Part shown: positions 43,673 through 51,356 of the stretch, piece after piece
Layout: each line of letters begins with the position of its first letter
Position numbering within the stretch: position 1 is the stretch's first letter
From: GCA-2862585 sp036340235
GTDB lineage: Bacteria; Bacteroidota; Bacteroidia; Flavobacteriales; UBA7312
DNA: 64,000 nt
Assembly (NCBI GenBank): GCA_036340235.1
Contig: JAYYZE010000011.1
Location: 1-64,000 of the forward strand
Direction: 5' to 3'
Notes under the pieces: generated by a model
Told to the model about the DNA's origin: nothing
The model's database searches: none
Seen by the model: the letters and a program-made list of their open reading frames with translations, nothing else
Translations under genes and position numbers: made by a program

Positions 43673-43966
43673 TTAGCGATTTCGTTCTTTATTTTTTTTG
43701 ACCTGACGTTTTAGTGCGTCTTGTACTAAGTCAATGGCTTGTTCGAATGACTCACATTGCTTACTTGCAAAAAACTCTTTGTTTTTTGTATTTATTTTCA
43801 CCTCTACAATTTTGTTAGAATTGGTGTCTGATTTTTCAAGTCTCAAAAAAACTTCTGAAAAAATTAGTTCATCATCAAACAGGTTAAGTTTTTCTATTTT
43901 TTTGTGAATGAGATTTAGAAGCTTTTGGTCAGCATCAAAATGAATGGAATGAATGGTAATTTGCAT
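43673..43966 (-). CDS. hpf: ribosome hibernation promoting factor, short form
   Basis: A 97-residue HPF/RaiA/YfiA-type protein that binds idle ribosomes and blocks the tRNA sites. The sequence begins MQITIHSIHFDADQKLLNLI and has KKIEKLNLFDDELIFSEVFL. Later come EVKINTKNKEFFASKQCESF and EQAIDLVQDALKRQVKKNKE, the conserved C-terminal helix. It is the short form without a dimerisation tail. It lies 12 nt downstream of xerC. Confidence 0.93.
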   Translation of the reverse strand: MQITIHSIHFDADQKLLNLIHKKIEKLNLFDDELIFSEVFLRLEKSDTNSNKIVEVKINTKNKEFFASKQCESFEQAIDLVQDALKRQVKKNKERNR

Positions 43967-43978
43967 GCTAAATTAAAT

Positions 43979-44860
43979 TTATGCTCTAGGGTGAGCGTTT
44001 TTATAAACAGTTTTTAGTTTCTCAATAGAATTGTGAGTGTACACCTGGGTGGCAGCAAGACTAGCATGACCCAGTATTTCCTTTATGACATTAAGGTCTG
44101 CGCCATTGTTAAGCATGTGAGTAGCAAAAGTATGACGGAGTACGTGTGGACTGGTACTTTTTAAACTACTCACAGTCGACAGCAGATGATTTATTGTTCT
44201 GTATACAAATGAGGTATTAAGTCTTTTTCCATTTTCGGTCAACAAAAGAATCGTTTGATCTTTTTGGCATAAATTTTGTCTTAGTTTCATATACGATCCT
44301 ATAGAATTTATTAACTCTTTGGTTAACGGAATAATTCGTTCTTTATTTCGCTTGCCTAACACTTTTAATTGATGTTGATAATGGTCAACATCCATGACTT
44401 TGATATTTATGAGTTCGGACAGTCTGATTCCTGTCGAATAAAATAACTCAACTAACAATCGATCTCTCTTTCCTTCGAAATTGTCCTGAAATTGATAGTT
44501 ATCGAGGAGGTTGTTTATTTCGTCTTGACTAAGAAAACTTGGAATTTTTTTAGGTACTTTTGATGTACTCAATAAAATGGTTGGATTTTTTTTGACAAGA
44601 TTTTGTTTAATAGCGTATTTATAAAATGATTTCAAGGATGAAATTTTTCTATTAATGCTTCTTGGCGAATTTCCCTTTTCAATTTCCGAAACCAACCAAC
44701 TTCTTATCATTTTGTTAGTGGCTTTAGTTGGTGTTGTAAGACATCTATCCTCCAGAAAGTTTAGAAAAAGAGATAAGTCTGATTTATAAGATCGAACTGT
44801 GTTAACAGAATATCTTTTTTCAAGTGAAAGGTAATCAAGAAAAGGTTGAATACATGACAT
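43979..44860 (-). CDS. xerC: tyrosine recombinase XerC/XerD family
   Basis: A 293-residue site-specific recombinase, likely resolving chromosome dimers at dif with a partner. The SAM-like N-terminal domain has FLDYLSLEKRYSVNTVRSYK. Catalytic residues: Arg in YSTGIRLSEL, Lys in VLGKRNKERIIPL, HxxR in HVLRHTFATHML, His in LGHASLAATQ and the Tyr nucleophile in VYTHNSIEKL. The rpsU-xerC-hpf context is the conserved housekeeping position in Bacteroidota, arguing against a phage integrase. Confidence 0.9.
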   Translation of the reverse strand: MSCIQPFLDYLSLEKRYSVNTVRSYKSDLSLFLNFLEDRCLTTPTKATNKMIRSWLVSEIEKGNSPRSINRKISSLKSFYKYAIKQNLVKKNPTILLSTSKVPKKIPSFLSQDEINNLLDNYQFQDNFEGKRDRLLVELFYSTGIRLSELINIKVMDVDHYQHQLKVLGKRNKERIIPLTKELINSIGSYMKLRQNLCQKDQTILLLTENGKRLNTSFVYRTINHLLSTVSSLKSTSPHVLRHTFATHMLNNGADLNVIKEILGHASLAATQVYTHNSIEKLKTVYKNAHPRA

Positions 44861-44927
44861 AAAAAAACACCAATTGATACGAATATAACAAATTAAAGCT
44901 AAAATATCAATTGGAGCAACAAGAGAT

Positions 44928-45119
44928 TTAGTCTTCTTCTCTGCGTAGAGTTTCTTTGTAGGCGGCTCTTATCTTTTGATTTCGTAATTCAACAGATTTT
45001 TTGGTGAACTCCTTGCGCTCTCTTAGTTGTTTCATAGTTCCTGTTAGATTGAACTTCTTTTTAAACTTTTTAAGCGCTCTGTCAATAGATTCGCCGTCTT
45101 TAACTGGAATTATTATCAT
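44928..45119 (-). CDS. rpsU: 30S ribosomal protein S21
   Basis: A 63-residue basic protein: MIIIPVKDGESIDRALKKFK, then KKFNLTGTMKQLRERKEFTK and a C-terminal RRE-rich tail. Normal for S21, which helps 30S subunits engage mRNA. A TATATTTG -7 box lies 20 nt upstream. Confidence 0.97.
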   Translation of the reverse strand: MIIIPVKDGESIDRALKKFKKKFNLTGTMKQLRERKEFTKKSVELRNQKIRAAYKETLRREED

Positions 45120-45139
45120 AAATTTTAATAATTGGGTTG

Positions 45140-45147
45140 CAAATATA
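45140..45147 (-). promoter_or_regulatory. Bacteroidota -7 box upstream of rpsU
   Basis: The minus strand reads TATATTTG (TAnnTTTG) ending 20 nt before the rpsU ATG. A TTG lies 15 nt upstream of the box, a shorter spacing than usual. Confidence 0.6.
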
Positions 45148-45174
45148 GAAATATATCTTTCACAAGTGCCAGAT

Positions 45175-46314
45175 TTATTTCAAAATTTGTTTTGCAATGA
45201 CTATTTTTTGAATTTCTGAGGTGCCTTCGCCTATTGTACATAGCTTAGAATCTCTGTAAAATCGTTCGACTGGAAAGTCTTTGGTAAAACCGTAGCCCCC
45301 AAAAATTTGAATGGCTTCGGATGATACATTTACTGCAACTTCAGATGAAAAATACTTTGCCATTGATCCACTTTGTGTAATTTTTTGTCCAAAGTTTTTT
45401 TGACTTACAGCGTTATAAATTAGTAATTCAGAGGCATCTATCTTTGTAGCCATATCTGCTAGTTTAAAGGAGATGGCTTGATGCTGGGCTATGGGTTTGC
45501 CAAACTGCACTCTGTCTTTAGCATATTTCAAAGACGCTTGAAAAGCCCCTTTAGCTATTCCTAAAGAAAGTGCAGCAATGGATATTCTTCCTCCATCAAG
45601 GACTTTCATAGCTTGAACAAAACCTTCACCAATATCTCCCAAGATATTTTGTTCTGGTATTCTACAATCAACAAAAATGAGCTCGGCGGTTTCTGAGGCC
45701 CTCATTCCAAGCTTATCTTCCTTTTTACCATAACTTAATCCAGGCGTTCCTTTCTCTACAATGAATGCAGACATGCCTTTTGAATCGCTTTTTTGACCAG
45801 TTCTGGCAATTATAACGGCAATGTCTCCGCTAATAGCATGTGTTATAAAATTTTTTGCACCATTTATTACCCAATGCTTTCCATCTTTGACTGCAGTTGT
45901 TAACATTCCGCCAGAATCTGAGCCAGTGTTGTGTTCTGTTAATCCCCATGCACCTATCCATTCTGCGCTGGCTAACTTAGGAAGATATTTTAGTTTTTGT
46001 TCTTGGCTTCCAAATTGTAAAATATGACCAGTACACAGAGAGTTGTGTGCGGCCATAGACAAACCTATTGATGGATCGACCTTGGAAAGCTCTTCAATAG
46101 CAGTGACGTATTCAAGATATCCAAAACCGGCCCCTCCGTACTCTTGTGGAACTAAAACACCCATTAAACCAAGCTCTCCTAGCTTTTTGAATACATGAAT
46201 GGGAAAGGTTTGATTTTCGTCCCAGGCTTTCATGTGTGGCTCAACTTCCTTGAGCATGAAGGATTGCACCATATCTGCAATTAAAAGTTGATTTTCGTTA
46301 TAGCTAAAATTCAT
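45175..46314 (-). CDS. acyl-CoA dehydrogenase
   Basis: A 379-residue FAD enzyme for the first oxidation step of short-chain or branched acyl-CoA breakdown. Signatures are AWGLTEHNTGSDSGGM (FAD/substrate site), GKPIAQHQAISFKLADMAT, EAIQIFGGYGFTKDFPVERF and YRDSKLCTIGEGTSEIQKIV, with the catalytic-type Glu in GEGTSEIQ. Chain-length preference is not readable. It ends close to rpsU and begins 3 nt after apt, so the two may share a transcript. Confidence 0.93.
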   Translation of the reverse strand: MNFSYNENQLLIADMVQSFMLKEVEPHMKAWDENQTFPIHVFKKLGELGLMGVLVPQEYGGAGFGYLEYVTAIEELSKVDPSIGLSMAAHNSLCTGHILQFGSQEQKLKYLPKLASAEWIGAWGLTEHNTGSDSGGMLTTAVKDGKHWVINGAKNFITHAISGDIAVIIARTGQKSDSKGMSAFIVEKGTPGLSYGKKEDKLGMRASETAELIFVDCRIPEQNILGDIGEGFVQAMKVLDGGRISIAALSLGIAKGAFQASLKYAKDRVQFGKPIAQHQAISFKLADMATKIDASELLIYNAVSQKNFGQKITQSGSMAKYFSSEVAVNVSSEAIQIFGGYGFTKDFPVERFYRDSKLCTIGEGTSEIQKIVIAKQILK

Positions 46315-46317
46315 AGT

Positions 46318-46857
46318 TTAGTATTTGATCAAAGATACAATCGTGTCGGCATTGTTTTTTATCCTCTCTCTTCCAAATAAATAGGTCAATTCTATTAAAA
46401 AAAGAAAAGCTGAGACGTTTCCTCCTAATTGTTTAACAAGCTCTGCCGCAGCATTAGCTGTTCCTCCTGTAGCTAGTAGGTCGTCATGAACTACAACATG
46501 CCAACCTTCTTGGATGGCGTCAGAGTGAATTTCAATAGTTGCAGTACCATATTCTAGTTCATATTTTTTAGCCACAGTATGGTAGGGTAGCTTTCCGGCT
46601 TTCCGAACAGGAATAAACGGGACGTTCATTCGATTTGCCAGCATCATTCCGAAAAGAAAACCACGGCTTTCAATACCTACAATGGCATCTACTTTTGATT
46701 GAGATAGGTGTTGTGCAAAGGCATCGATAACAATGGATGATGTACTAGGACATTGCAACAAGGGAGTAATATCTTTATATGCTATACCCTCTTTGGGAAA
46801 ATCACTGATTTCTCTGATTTTTTTTTCTATTAGTGATTGGAAGTTTTTGACTGTCAT
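46318..46857 (-). CDS. apt: adenine phosphoribosyltransferase
   Basis: A 179-residue purine-salvage enzyme making AMP from adenine and PRPP. The N-terminal ISDFPKEGIAYKDITPLL, GIESRGFLFGMMLA, the flexible loop RKAGKLPYHTV and the PRPP motif HVVVHDDLLATGGTA are all present. The ATG overlaps the stop of the decayed ComEA-like gene by 4 nt (ATGA), a relic of translational coupling that may affect its expression. Confidence 0.95.
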   Translation of the reverse strand: MTVKNFQSLIEKKIREISDFPKEGIAYKDITPLLQCPSTSSIVIDAFAQHLSQSKVDAIVGIESRGFLFGMMLANRMNVPFIPVRKAGKLPYHTVAKKYELEYGTATIEIHSDAIQEGWHVVVHDDLLATGGTANAAAELVKQLGGNVSAFLFLIELTYLFGRERIKNNADTIVSLIKY

Positions 46858-47492
46858 TTGGTGATAAAATAGGTTACAATTTTACAAAATTTGTTGGAGT
46901 CTATCAAGAGAATATTCTTCAAATCTTGCAAGCTTTTGAAATGACCGTTTTGATGTCTGTAGTTGCAAATAACGATAGCTAATTTATAAGATCTGTATGG
47001 ATGTTTACTGAGTTCTTGTTGACTTGCGATATTAATGTAATGTTTTAATAAGAGACGTGTCAACTAGTAAGTGCTTTTGAAACTGGACAAATCTAGCGCA
47101 GTCCATCCCATACACTTCATGCAACTGGCTTTTTGAATAAAAGCCACCTGGCAGTTGAAAGGTACTTATATATTTTACTAGCAAAAAAAGACCCAGTTTG
47201 GGACAAGGTCATAAAATCTAAGCTATCTGCTGAATTAATTTCTAACATTGTAAGCTTGAGTTTAGAATAGTTTGACTTGTACACTTTCTTATTTTTAATT
47301 ACGCTTTTGGTGGTTTTTTTTCGGCTTTTTCTTAGGCCGTTTAATAAATTTTCAAATTCAGTGAAGTCATAATCTTTTCGAAATTTCGATGGCTGAAATG
47401 GTCAGTAATCAATGCCATAGAAATGATAATCACACAAAGCACAAGGACGGCTAGTTTTTGTGTTGAGCTAAAAATAAAATACGTTCTTCATG
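46854..47492 (-). pseudogene. ComEA-like helix-hairpin-helix protein pseudogene
   Basis: The only open part (46854-47063, opening with a TTG) gives INIASQQELSKHPYRSYKLA and FKSLQDLKNILLID, the last HhH repeat of a Bacteroidota HhH/ComEA-like protein of about 280 residues. The rest is upstream in shifted frames: an ATG near 47492, a membrane span KLAVLVLCVIIISMALI, then DYDFTEFENLLNGLRKSRK, then INSADSLDFMTLSQTGSFFA and GGFYSKSQLHEVYGMDCARF. About four frameshifts are needed to join them in order. This accounts for the whole gap between apt and the symporter. Confidence 0.85.
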
Positions 47493-47506
47493 GCACCTCA
47501 GGTTGT

Positions 47507-49012
47507 TTATTTCTTTTTAATTTCTCCTGAATTAATTTTATTCATATATTTTTTTAAGTCAAGCTTAACTTCTCCAGAAAGAATTAAAAGTCCTAGTATA
47601 TTCGGAAACGCCATAGCTAAAATCATCATATCTGAAAAATCCAATACAGCACCTAATTTTACAGATGATCCGATTATTATAAATACAAGAAAAATTAGCT
47701 TGTAGACAAGTTCAGATTTTTTGGAAGATCCAAACAAATAGGTCCATGACTTTAGTCCGTAATATGACCAGGATATCATGGTAGAAAAGGCAAATAAAAA
47801 TATAGCTATTACTAACACATAGGGAAACCATGAAATAACACTTTCAAATGCTTGAGATGTTAATTGAGCACCTTCAATACCTTGTACTCCTGACATACCT
47901 GTTACTATAATAACAAGAGCGGTCATTGTACAAATTACTACGGTATCAATAAATGGCTCCAATAGTGAAACCAATCCTTCGCTGACAGGTTCATTGGTTT
48001 TTGTGGCAGAGTGCGCAATTGATGCCGAACCAACACCCGCTTCATTTGAAAAGGCAGCCCTTCTAAACCCTTGAATTATTACTCCAATAAAGCCTCCAAA
48101 TGCCGCACTTGGAGCAAAAGCACCTTTTATAATCATAGCAAATGCATTGCCTAATTCAATAAAATGAACAGACAAAATTATTAAGGCAGCTGTAACGTAC
48201 AATACTGCCATAATTGGCACAATTTTTTCAGTGACTCTTGCAATACTTTTTATTCCTCCAATGATAACAGTTCCCACAAGTAGTGCTAGAATGAATCCGA
48301 ACATTGGACCATTACCTGAAAGCATAGGGAATTGACCAGCCAATTGTGCATAGGCCTGATTGGCTTGAAACATATTTCCCCCTCCAAAAGACCCACCAAT
48401 GCACAAGAAAGCAAATAAAATGGCTAATACTTTACCTGTTTTGGCTAGTCCATATTTCGACAGTCCATTCTTTAGATAATACATCGGCCCGCCGGAAACT
48501 TCTCCTTTGTCATTTATTATTCTGTATTTAACCCCAAGCGTACATTCCACAAATTTGGAAGACATTCCAAGTAGACCAGCTACTACCATCCAAAAGGTGG
48601 CTCCAGGGCCGCCAACAGTGATGGCAACCGCTACACCGGCAATGTTACCTAAACCTACCGTGGCAGAAAGAGCCGTCGCTAAAGCCTGAAAATGCGACAC
48701 CTCTCCTTTATCATTAGGGTCATCATACTTTCCCCTAACTAAATCTATGGCGTGTCTAAACCCACGTAGGTTAATAAAATTCATTTTAAATGTAAAAAAC
48801 AAAGCTCCAAAGATGAGCCACAACACAACAATGGGAATCGTGACACCTAGTTCAATTCCGAGAGCTGAGACAGGGTCCCAAAAAATAACCTTTGCTAAAA
48901 CTTCTACAATCGGCACAAAAAAGTTGTTGATTCTTTCACCCAGTGACATAGATTCCTGAGCACACAGATTGGTTGAAAATAGGAGGCTTACAATAGTTAA
49001 AATTTTCTTCAT
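47507..49012 (-). CDS. alanine/glycine:cation symporter family protein
   Basis: A 501-residue integral membrane protein of the AGCS family, importing alanine or glycine with Na+ or H+. A signal-like N terminus is followed by about 10-11 hydrophobic spans. Family blocks are ALATALSATVGLGNIAGVAV, GGPGATFWMVVAGLLGMSSK, FVECTLGVKYR, GGPMYYLKNG and FSNEAGVGSASIAHSATKTN. It sits between the ComEA-like pseudogene and an rfbD-like gene with short gaps. It is one of the few intact genes in this eroded stretch. Confidence 0.9.
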   Translation of the reverse strand: MKKILTIVSLLFSTNLCAQESMSLGERINNFFVPIVEVLAKVIFWDPVSALGIELGVTIPIVVLWLIFGALFFTFKMNFINLRGFRHAIDLVRGKYDDPNDKGEVSHFQALATALSATVGLGNIAGVAVAITVGGPGATFWMVVAGLLGMSSKFVECTLGVKYRIINDKGEVSGGPMYYLKNGLSKYGLAKTGKVLAILFAFLCIGGSFGGGNMFQANQAYAQLAGQFPMLSGNGPMFGFILALLVGTVIIGGIKSIARVTEKIVPIMAVLYVTAALIILSVHFIELGNAFAMIIKGAFAPSAAFGGFIGVIIQGFRRAAFSNEAGVGSASIAHSATKTNEPVSEGLVSLLEPFIDTVVICTMTALVIIVTGMSGVQGIEGAQLTSQAFESVISWFPYVLVIAIFLFAFSTMISWSYYGLKSWTYLFGSSKKSELVYKLIFLVFIIIGSSVKLGAVLDFSDMMILAMAFPNILGLLILSGEVKLDLKKYMNKINSGEIKKK

Positions 49013-49022
49013 TGGTTGTATT

Positions 49023-49922
49023 CTATTGGGTTAATTGTTGTTCTAAAATCTGAAGACCTTCTTCAAACGAATGGGGCTGATAACCTAATTCGCTAATTGA
49101 TTTGTCAAGTATGAAACCTGTCTTTGGTGGTCGTTTTGCTTTTTGATTTAATGTGGATGACGAAATTCGATTTATGTTAGATTTATCACATTTGTAAAAG
49201 TCAGCCATACGTTCCACCATTTCATAAATACTCATTGTATCTTTGCCAGAAGCATTAAATACACCATAGGCTTGTTTATCAATTGCTAACAGACAGGCCT
49301 GAGCCAAGTCCTCGGCTAGTGTAGGTGCCCGGAATTGATCATCAATAATATTTAGTGCAGTGCCATCTTTAAGCGCTTTACGACCCCACAAAACAATATT
49401 GTTTCGCTGTAAATTTTCAGCAGTACCATATAGTATTATGGTTCTTAGAATAGTCCATTTTATACTTGACTGGCGTATCAATTTTTCCGATTTCAACTTT
49501 GACAAACCGTAGTAACTTAACGGATTTGGTAAATCTGTTTCAGTATAAGGGCCATCTTCTCCATCAAAAATGAAATCAGTTGAAATTTGAATTAGGTGTG
49601 CGCTGTGTCTAAAACATGATTGAACTAAGTAATCCACTGCTTTTACATTTAGTTCGTCACAACCCTTATGGTTATCTTCGCAACCATCAACATCGGTCAT
49701 GGCTGCTGTATTAATTATTACCTCAGGCTTAAAGTCATCGACTAATTCGTTGATTGCTTTTTGATCAGTAATGTTAAGCGGTTTATATTCAAATTCGGTC
49801 TGATTACTAACAAGGCAATTACCCAATGATGTAGCTAAAAGCTGGTAATTTTTCTTTAATAAGTGAATCAACTTTTGACCCAAAAGTCCATTGCTGCCGG
49901 TAATGAGAATTCGCTTTGACAT
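49023..49922 (-). CDS. rfbD: dTDP-4-dehydrorhamnose reductase-like SDR protein
   Basis: A 299-residue extended short-chain dehydrogenase, RfbD/RmlD-like, which reduces dTDP-4-keto-rhamnose for surface polysaccharide. The NAD(P) loop is ILITGSNGLLGQKLI. Then VIINTAAMTDVDGCED, ISTDFIFDGEDGPYTE and the catalytic YxxxK in PLSYYGLSKLKSEKLI. No rfbA, rfbB or rfbC lies nearby, so the pathway role is inferred and another nucleotide-sugar substrate is possible. It lies 6 nt downstream of a small PspC-like ORF. Confidence 0.8.
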   Translation of the reverse strand: MSKRILITGSNGLLGQKLIHLLKKNYQLLATSLGNCLVSNQTEFEYKPLNITDQKAINELVDDFKPEVIINTAAMTDVDGCEDNHKGCDELNVKAVDYLVQSCFRHSAHLIQISTDFIFDGEDGPYTETDLPNPLSYYGLSKLKSEKLIRQSSIKWTILRTIILYGTAENLQRNNIVLWGRKALKDGTALNIIDDQFRAPTLAEDLAQACLLAIDKQAYGVFNASGKDTMSIYEMVERMADFYKCDKSNINRISSSTLNQKAKRPPKTGFILDKSISELGYQPHSFEEGLQILEQQLTQ

Positions 49923-49928
49923 TTGTTA

Positions 49929-50087
49929 TTATTTTGGCTTTACAAGGTATAAAATTAAATAGATAACTATTGGGGAGCCAAAACCCAAAATAGCAGCGAC
50001 AATAAACAAGGCGCGAATACCTGTTACATCTAATTCAAATTTTTCTGAAAGCCAGAAACATACACCTAGTAGTTTTTTTTCAGTCAT
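49929..50087 (-). CDS. 52-residue PspC-like membrane protein
   Basis: A short ORF starting ATG at 50087 and reading MTEKKLLGVCFWLSEKFELD, then VTGIRALFIVAAILGFGSPI and VIYLILYLVKPK. The GVCxWLSEKFxLDVTxIR pattern followed by a single membrane span is that of a PspC domain. Its ATG overlaps the stop of the K+ channel remnant (ATGA), so it was translationally coupled to that gene. It is intact while the channel is dead. Function unknown. Confidence 0.8.
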   Translation of the reverse strand: MTEKKLLGVCFWLSEKFELDVTGIRALFIVAAILGFGSPIVIYLILYLVKPK

Positions 50088-50614
50088 AATGCGTTAAAAA
50101 TATTATTTAATTGCGAGATTTGCTTTATATTACCCAAATCAAAAAATTTTAATGTGGCAAAAGTAGGTTGTCAGCGTGTAGATTTATAACATACTTGCCG
50201 TCACTAGTTTTGAAGCCAATAATTTTGAATCCAGTTTGGTATTTTATATCCAAATCGTTGATGGTTTTATTTTGTAATTTTTAGGCAAATCTTCTAAAGA
50301 AATTTCTTCTTAATTGCTTTTAATACCGCTTATATTCTCCGCTCACACAACACGAGTTAGCACAGAAACTGAATAGGCAAATGTACCAAAAGTTGTAATA
50401 ATGAGAAAACTAGCAAACAGCCTGCTGGGCTCTCTAAATTGATTTACCTACTGAAAACCCACCATTGAAACCGTTATTACTGTCATCTAAACGACATACA
50501 AAAAACTATACTCTTCTATGAACATAAAGCCGACCACTCATATAATCACTACCAGTTAAAGGAATACTAGTGCTAGATGAACGTTTGAGGATTGTGATTT
50601 TTATATATTATCAT
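50084..50614 (-). pseudogene. two-TM potassium channel pseudogene lacking the RCK Rossmann domain
   Basis: One frame reads HLALVFL, VVGFMFIEEYSFLYVV, the pore and selectivity filter MTVITVSMVGFQ, REPSRLFASFLIITTFGTFA, YSVSVLTRVV and EEISLEDLPKNYK, interrupted by six in-frame stops. A frameshift then leads to KTINDLDIKYQTGFKIIGFK and TSDGKYVINLHADNLLLP, a TrkA-C domain. A last frame gives GNIKQISQLNNIFNAL before the TGA at 50084-50086. The roughly 140-residue RCK-N NAD-binding domain that should lie between pore and TrkA-C is absent. An ATG overlaps the stop of the 72-residue PspC gene (TAATG). Confidence 0.88.
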
Positions 50615-50832
50615 TAAAGGTCAAAAACACTGGGTCGTTTTTTGTATTTAAAATGATTTCTTACTCTCAAAACAAATACCATAAATAAGTAAACCAAAGG
50701 AATTCCAAAATTCACAAATGATAGGTAAATGAAAAATAGTCTAACAAATGATGGTTTTAAACCTAATTTGCTTGCCCACCAAGCACTAACTCCAAAAAAT
50801 TGTTTTTCAAAAAAATGGGTAAGGTGTTTCAT
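50614..50832 (-). CDS. 72-residue PspC-domain membrane protein
   Basis: It reads GVSAWWASKLGLKPSFVRLF after a short N-terminal MKHLTHFFEKQFF, then a hydrophobic span FIYLSFVNFGIPLVYLFMVF and a basic tail RNHFKYKKRP. This is the PspC pattern (GV.AWxAxKLGLxPSxVRL plus TM). PspC proteins sense or bind at the membrane in the phage-shock response of other bacteria; the role in Bacteroidota is unclear. It is flanked by dead genes on both sides (DUF2851 upstream, K+ channel downstream). Confidence 0.83.
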   Translation of the reverse strand: MKHLTHFFEKQFFGVSAWWASKLGLKPSFVRLFFIYLSFVNFGIPLVYLFMVFVLRVRNHFKYKKRPSVFDL

Positions 50833-50850
50833 TTAAGCTAATTATTTTTT

Positions 50851-51300
50851 TCAAAAGTTGCAATTTAAACATTTTTTAGTATTACAATAACTAGTTTTGA
50901 GTTGTATTAAGCCTTGAGACTATATGGCGTTCTTTGATTTGATACCCATTTTATCAAAATTCCTGTAAATTGTGTTGAATTCAGATTTTATATTTTACTA
51001 GAATTGCATTGCTCTTTCTTGATATTGCATTAGTCCCCTTTTTTGAATAAACAAATAAAAGTGGTCATATTGTGTTTATTATCATTGTTTCAACCCATTA
51101 TGTTCCTAAGGTTTTTTTTCGTAGTTGGTAGGTTTTTTTAAAATGATAATGGTATGGAAAATAATCACTCACAGATATTCTAAATAGATTTTAATTGACT
51201 GCAACTTGAGCAATCAATTATTTTTGAAAACAGACCATTATTAGCGGCATGCAAAAGTACGAGTTGTGCTATGTCTAGTGGTTAAAATCTAAAATATCAA
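50851..51300 (-). pseudogene. DUF2851 pseudogene, only the C-terminal part detectable
   Basis: The end reads YQERAMQF then NIKSEFNTIYRNFDKMGIKS and SQGLIQLKTSYCNTKKCLNC, with three in-frame stops; the KKCLNC tail is typical of DUF2851. Shifted frames upstream give SVSDYFPYHYHFKKTYQLRK, METMIINTI-like and PLLFVYSKKGTNA blocks, and IAQLVLLHAANNGLFSKIID. Several frameshifts and stops are needed. The family is about 420 residues, and the N-terminal two-thirds are missing before the DUF4249 stop at 51357. The 5' boundary is approximate. Confidence 0.78.
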
Positions 51301-51356
51301 AGTGAGTGTACTGCTAAATAAAATATAATAAGTGTTCGTTCATGGCAAACATTCAG

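Noticed and set aside
43979..44860. Tyrosine recombinase as an integrase of a mobile element next to tRNA genes
   Set aside because: The rpsU-xerC-hpf context is conserved housekeeping, all catalytic residues fit XerC, and no att repeats or cargo genes were seen beside the tRNAs.
46854..47063. 69-codon HhH ORF as a stand-alone gene
   Set aside because: It opens with a TTG inside a larger decayed gene whose upstream parts are readable in other frames, so it is a pseudogene fragment.
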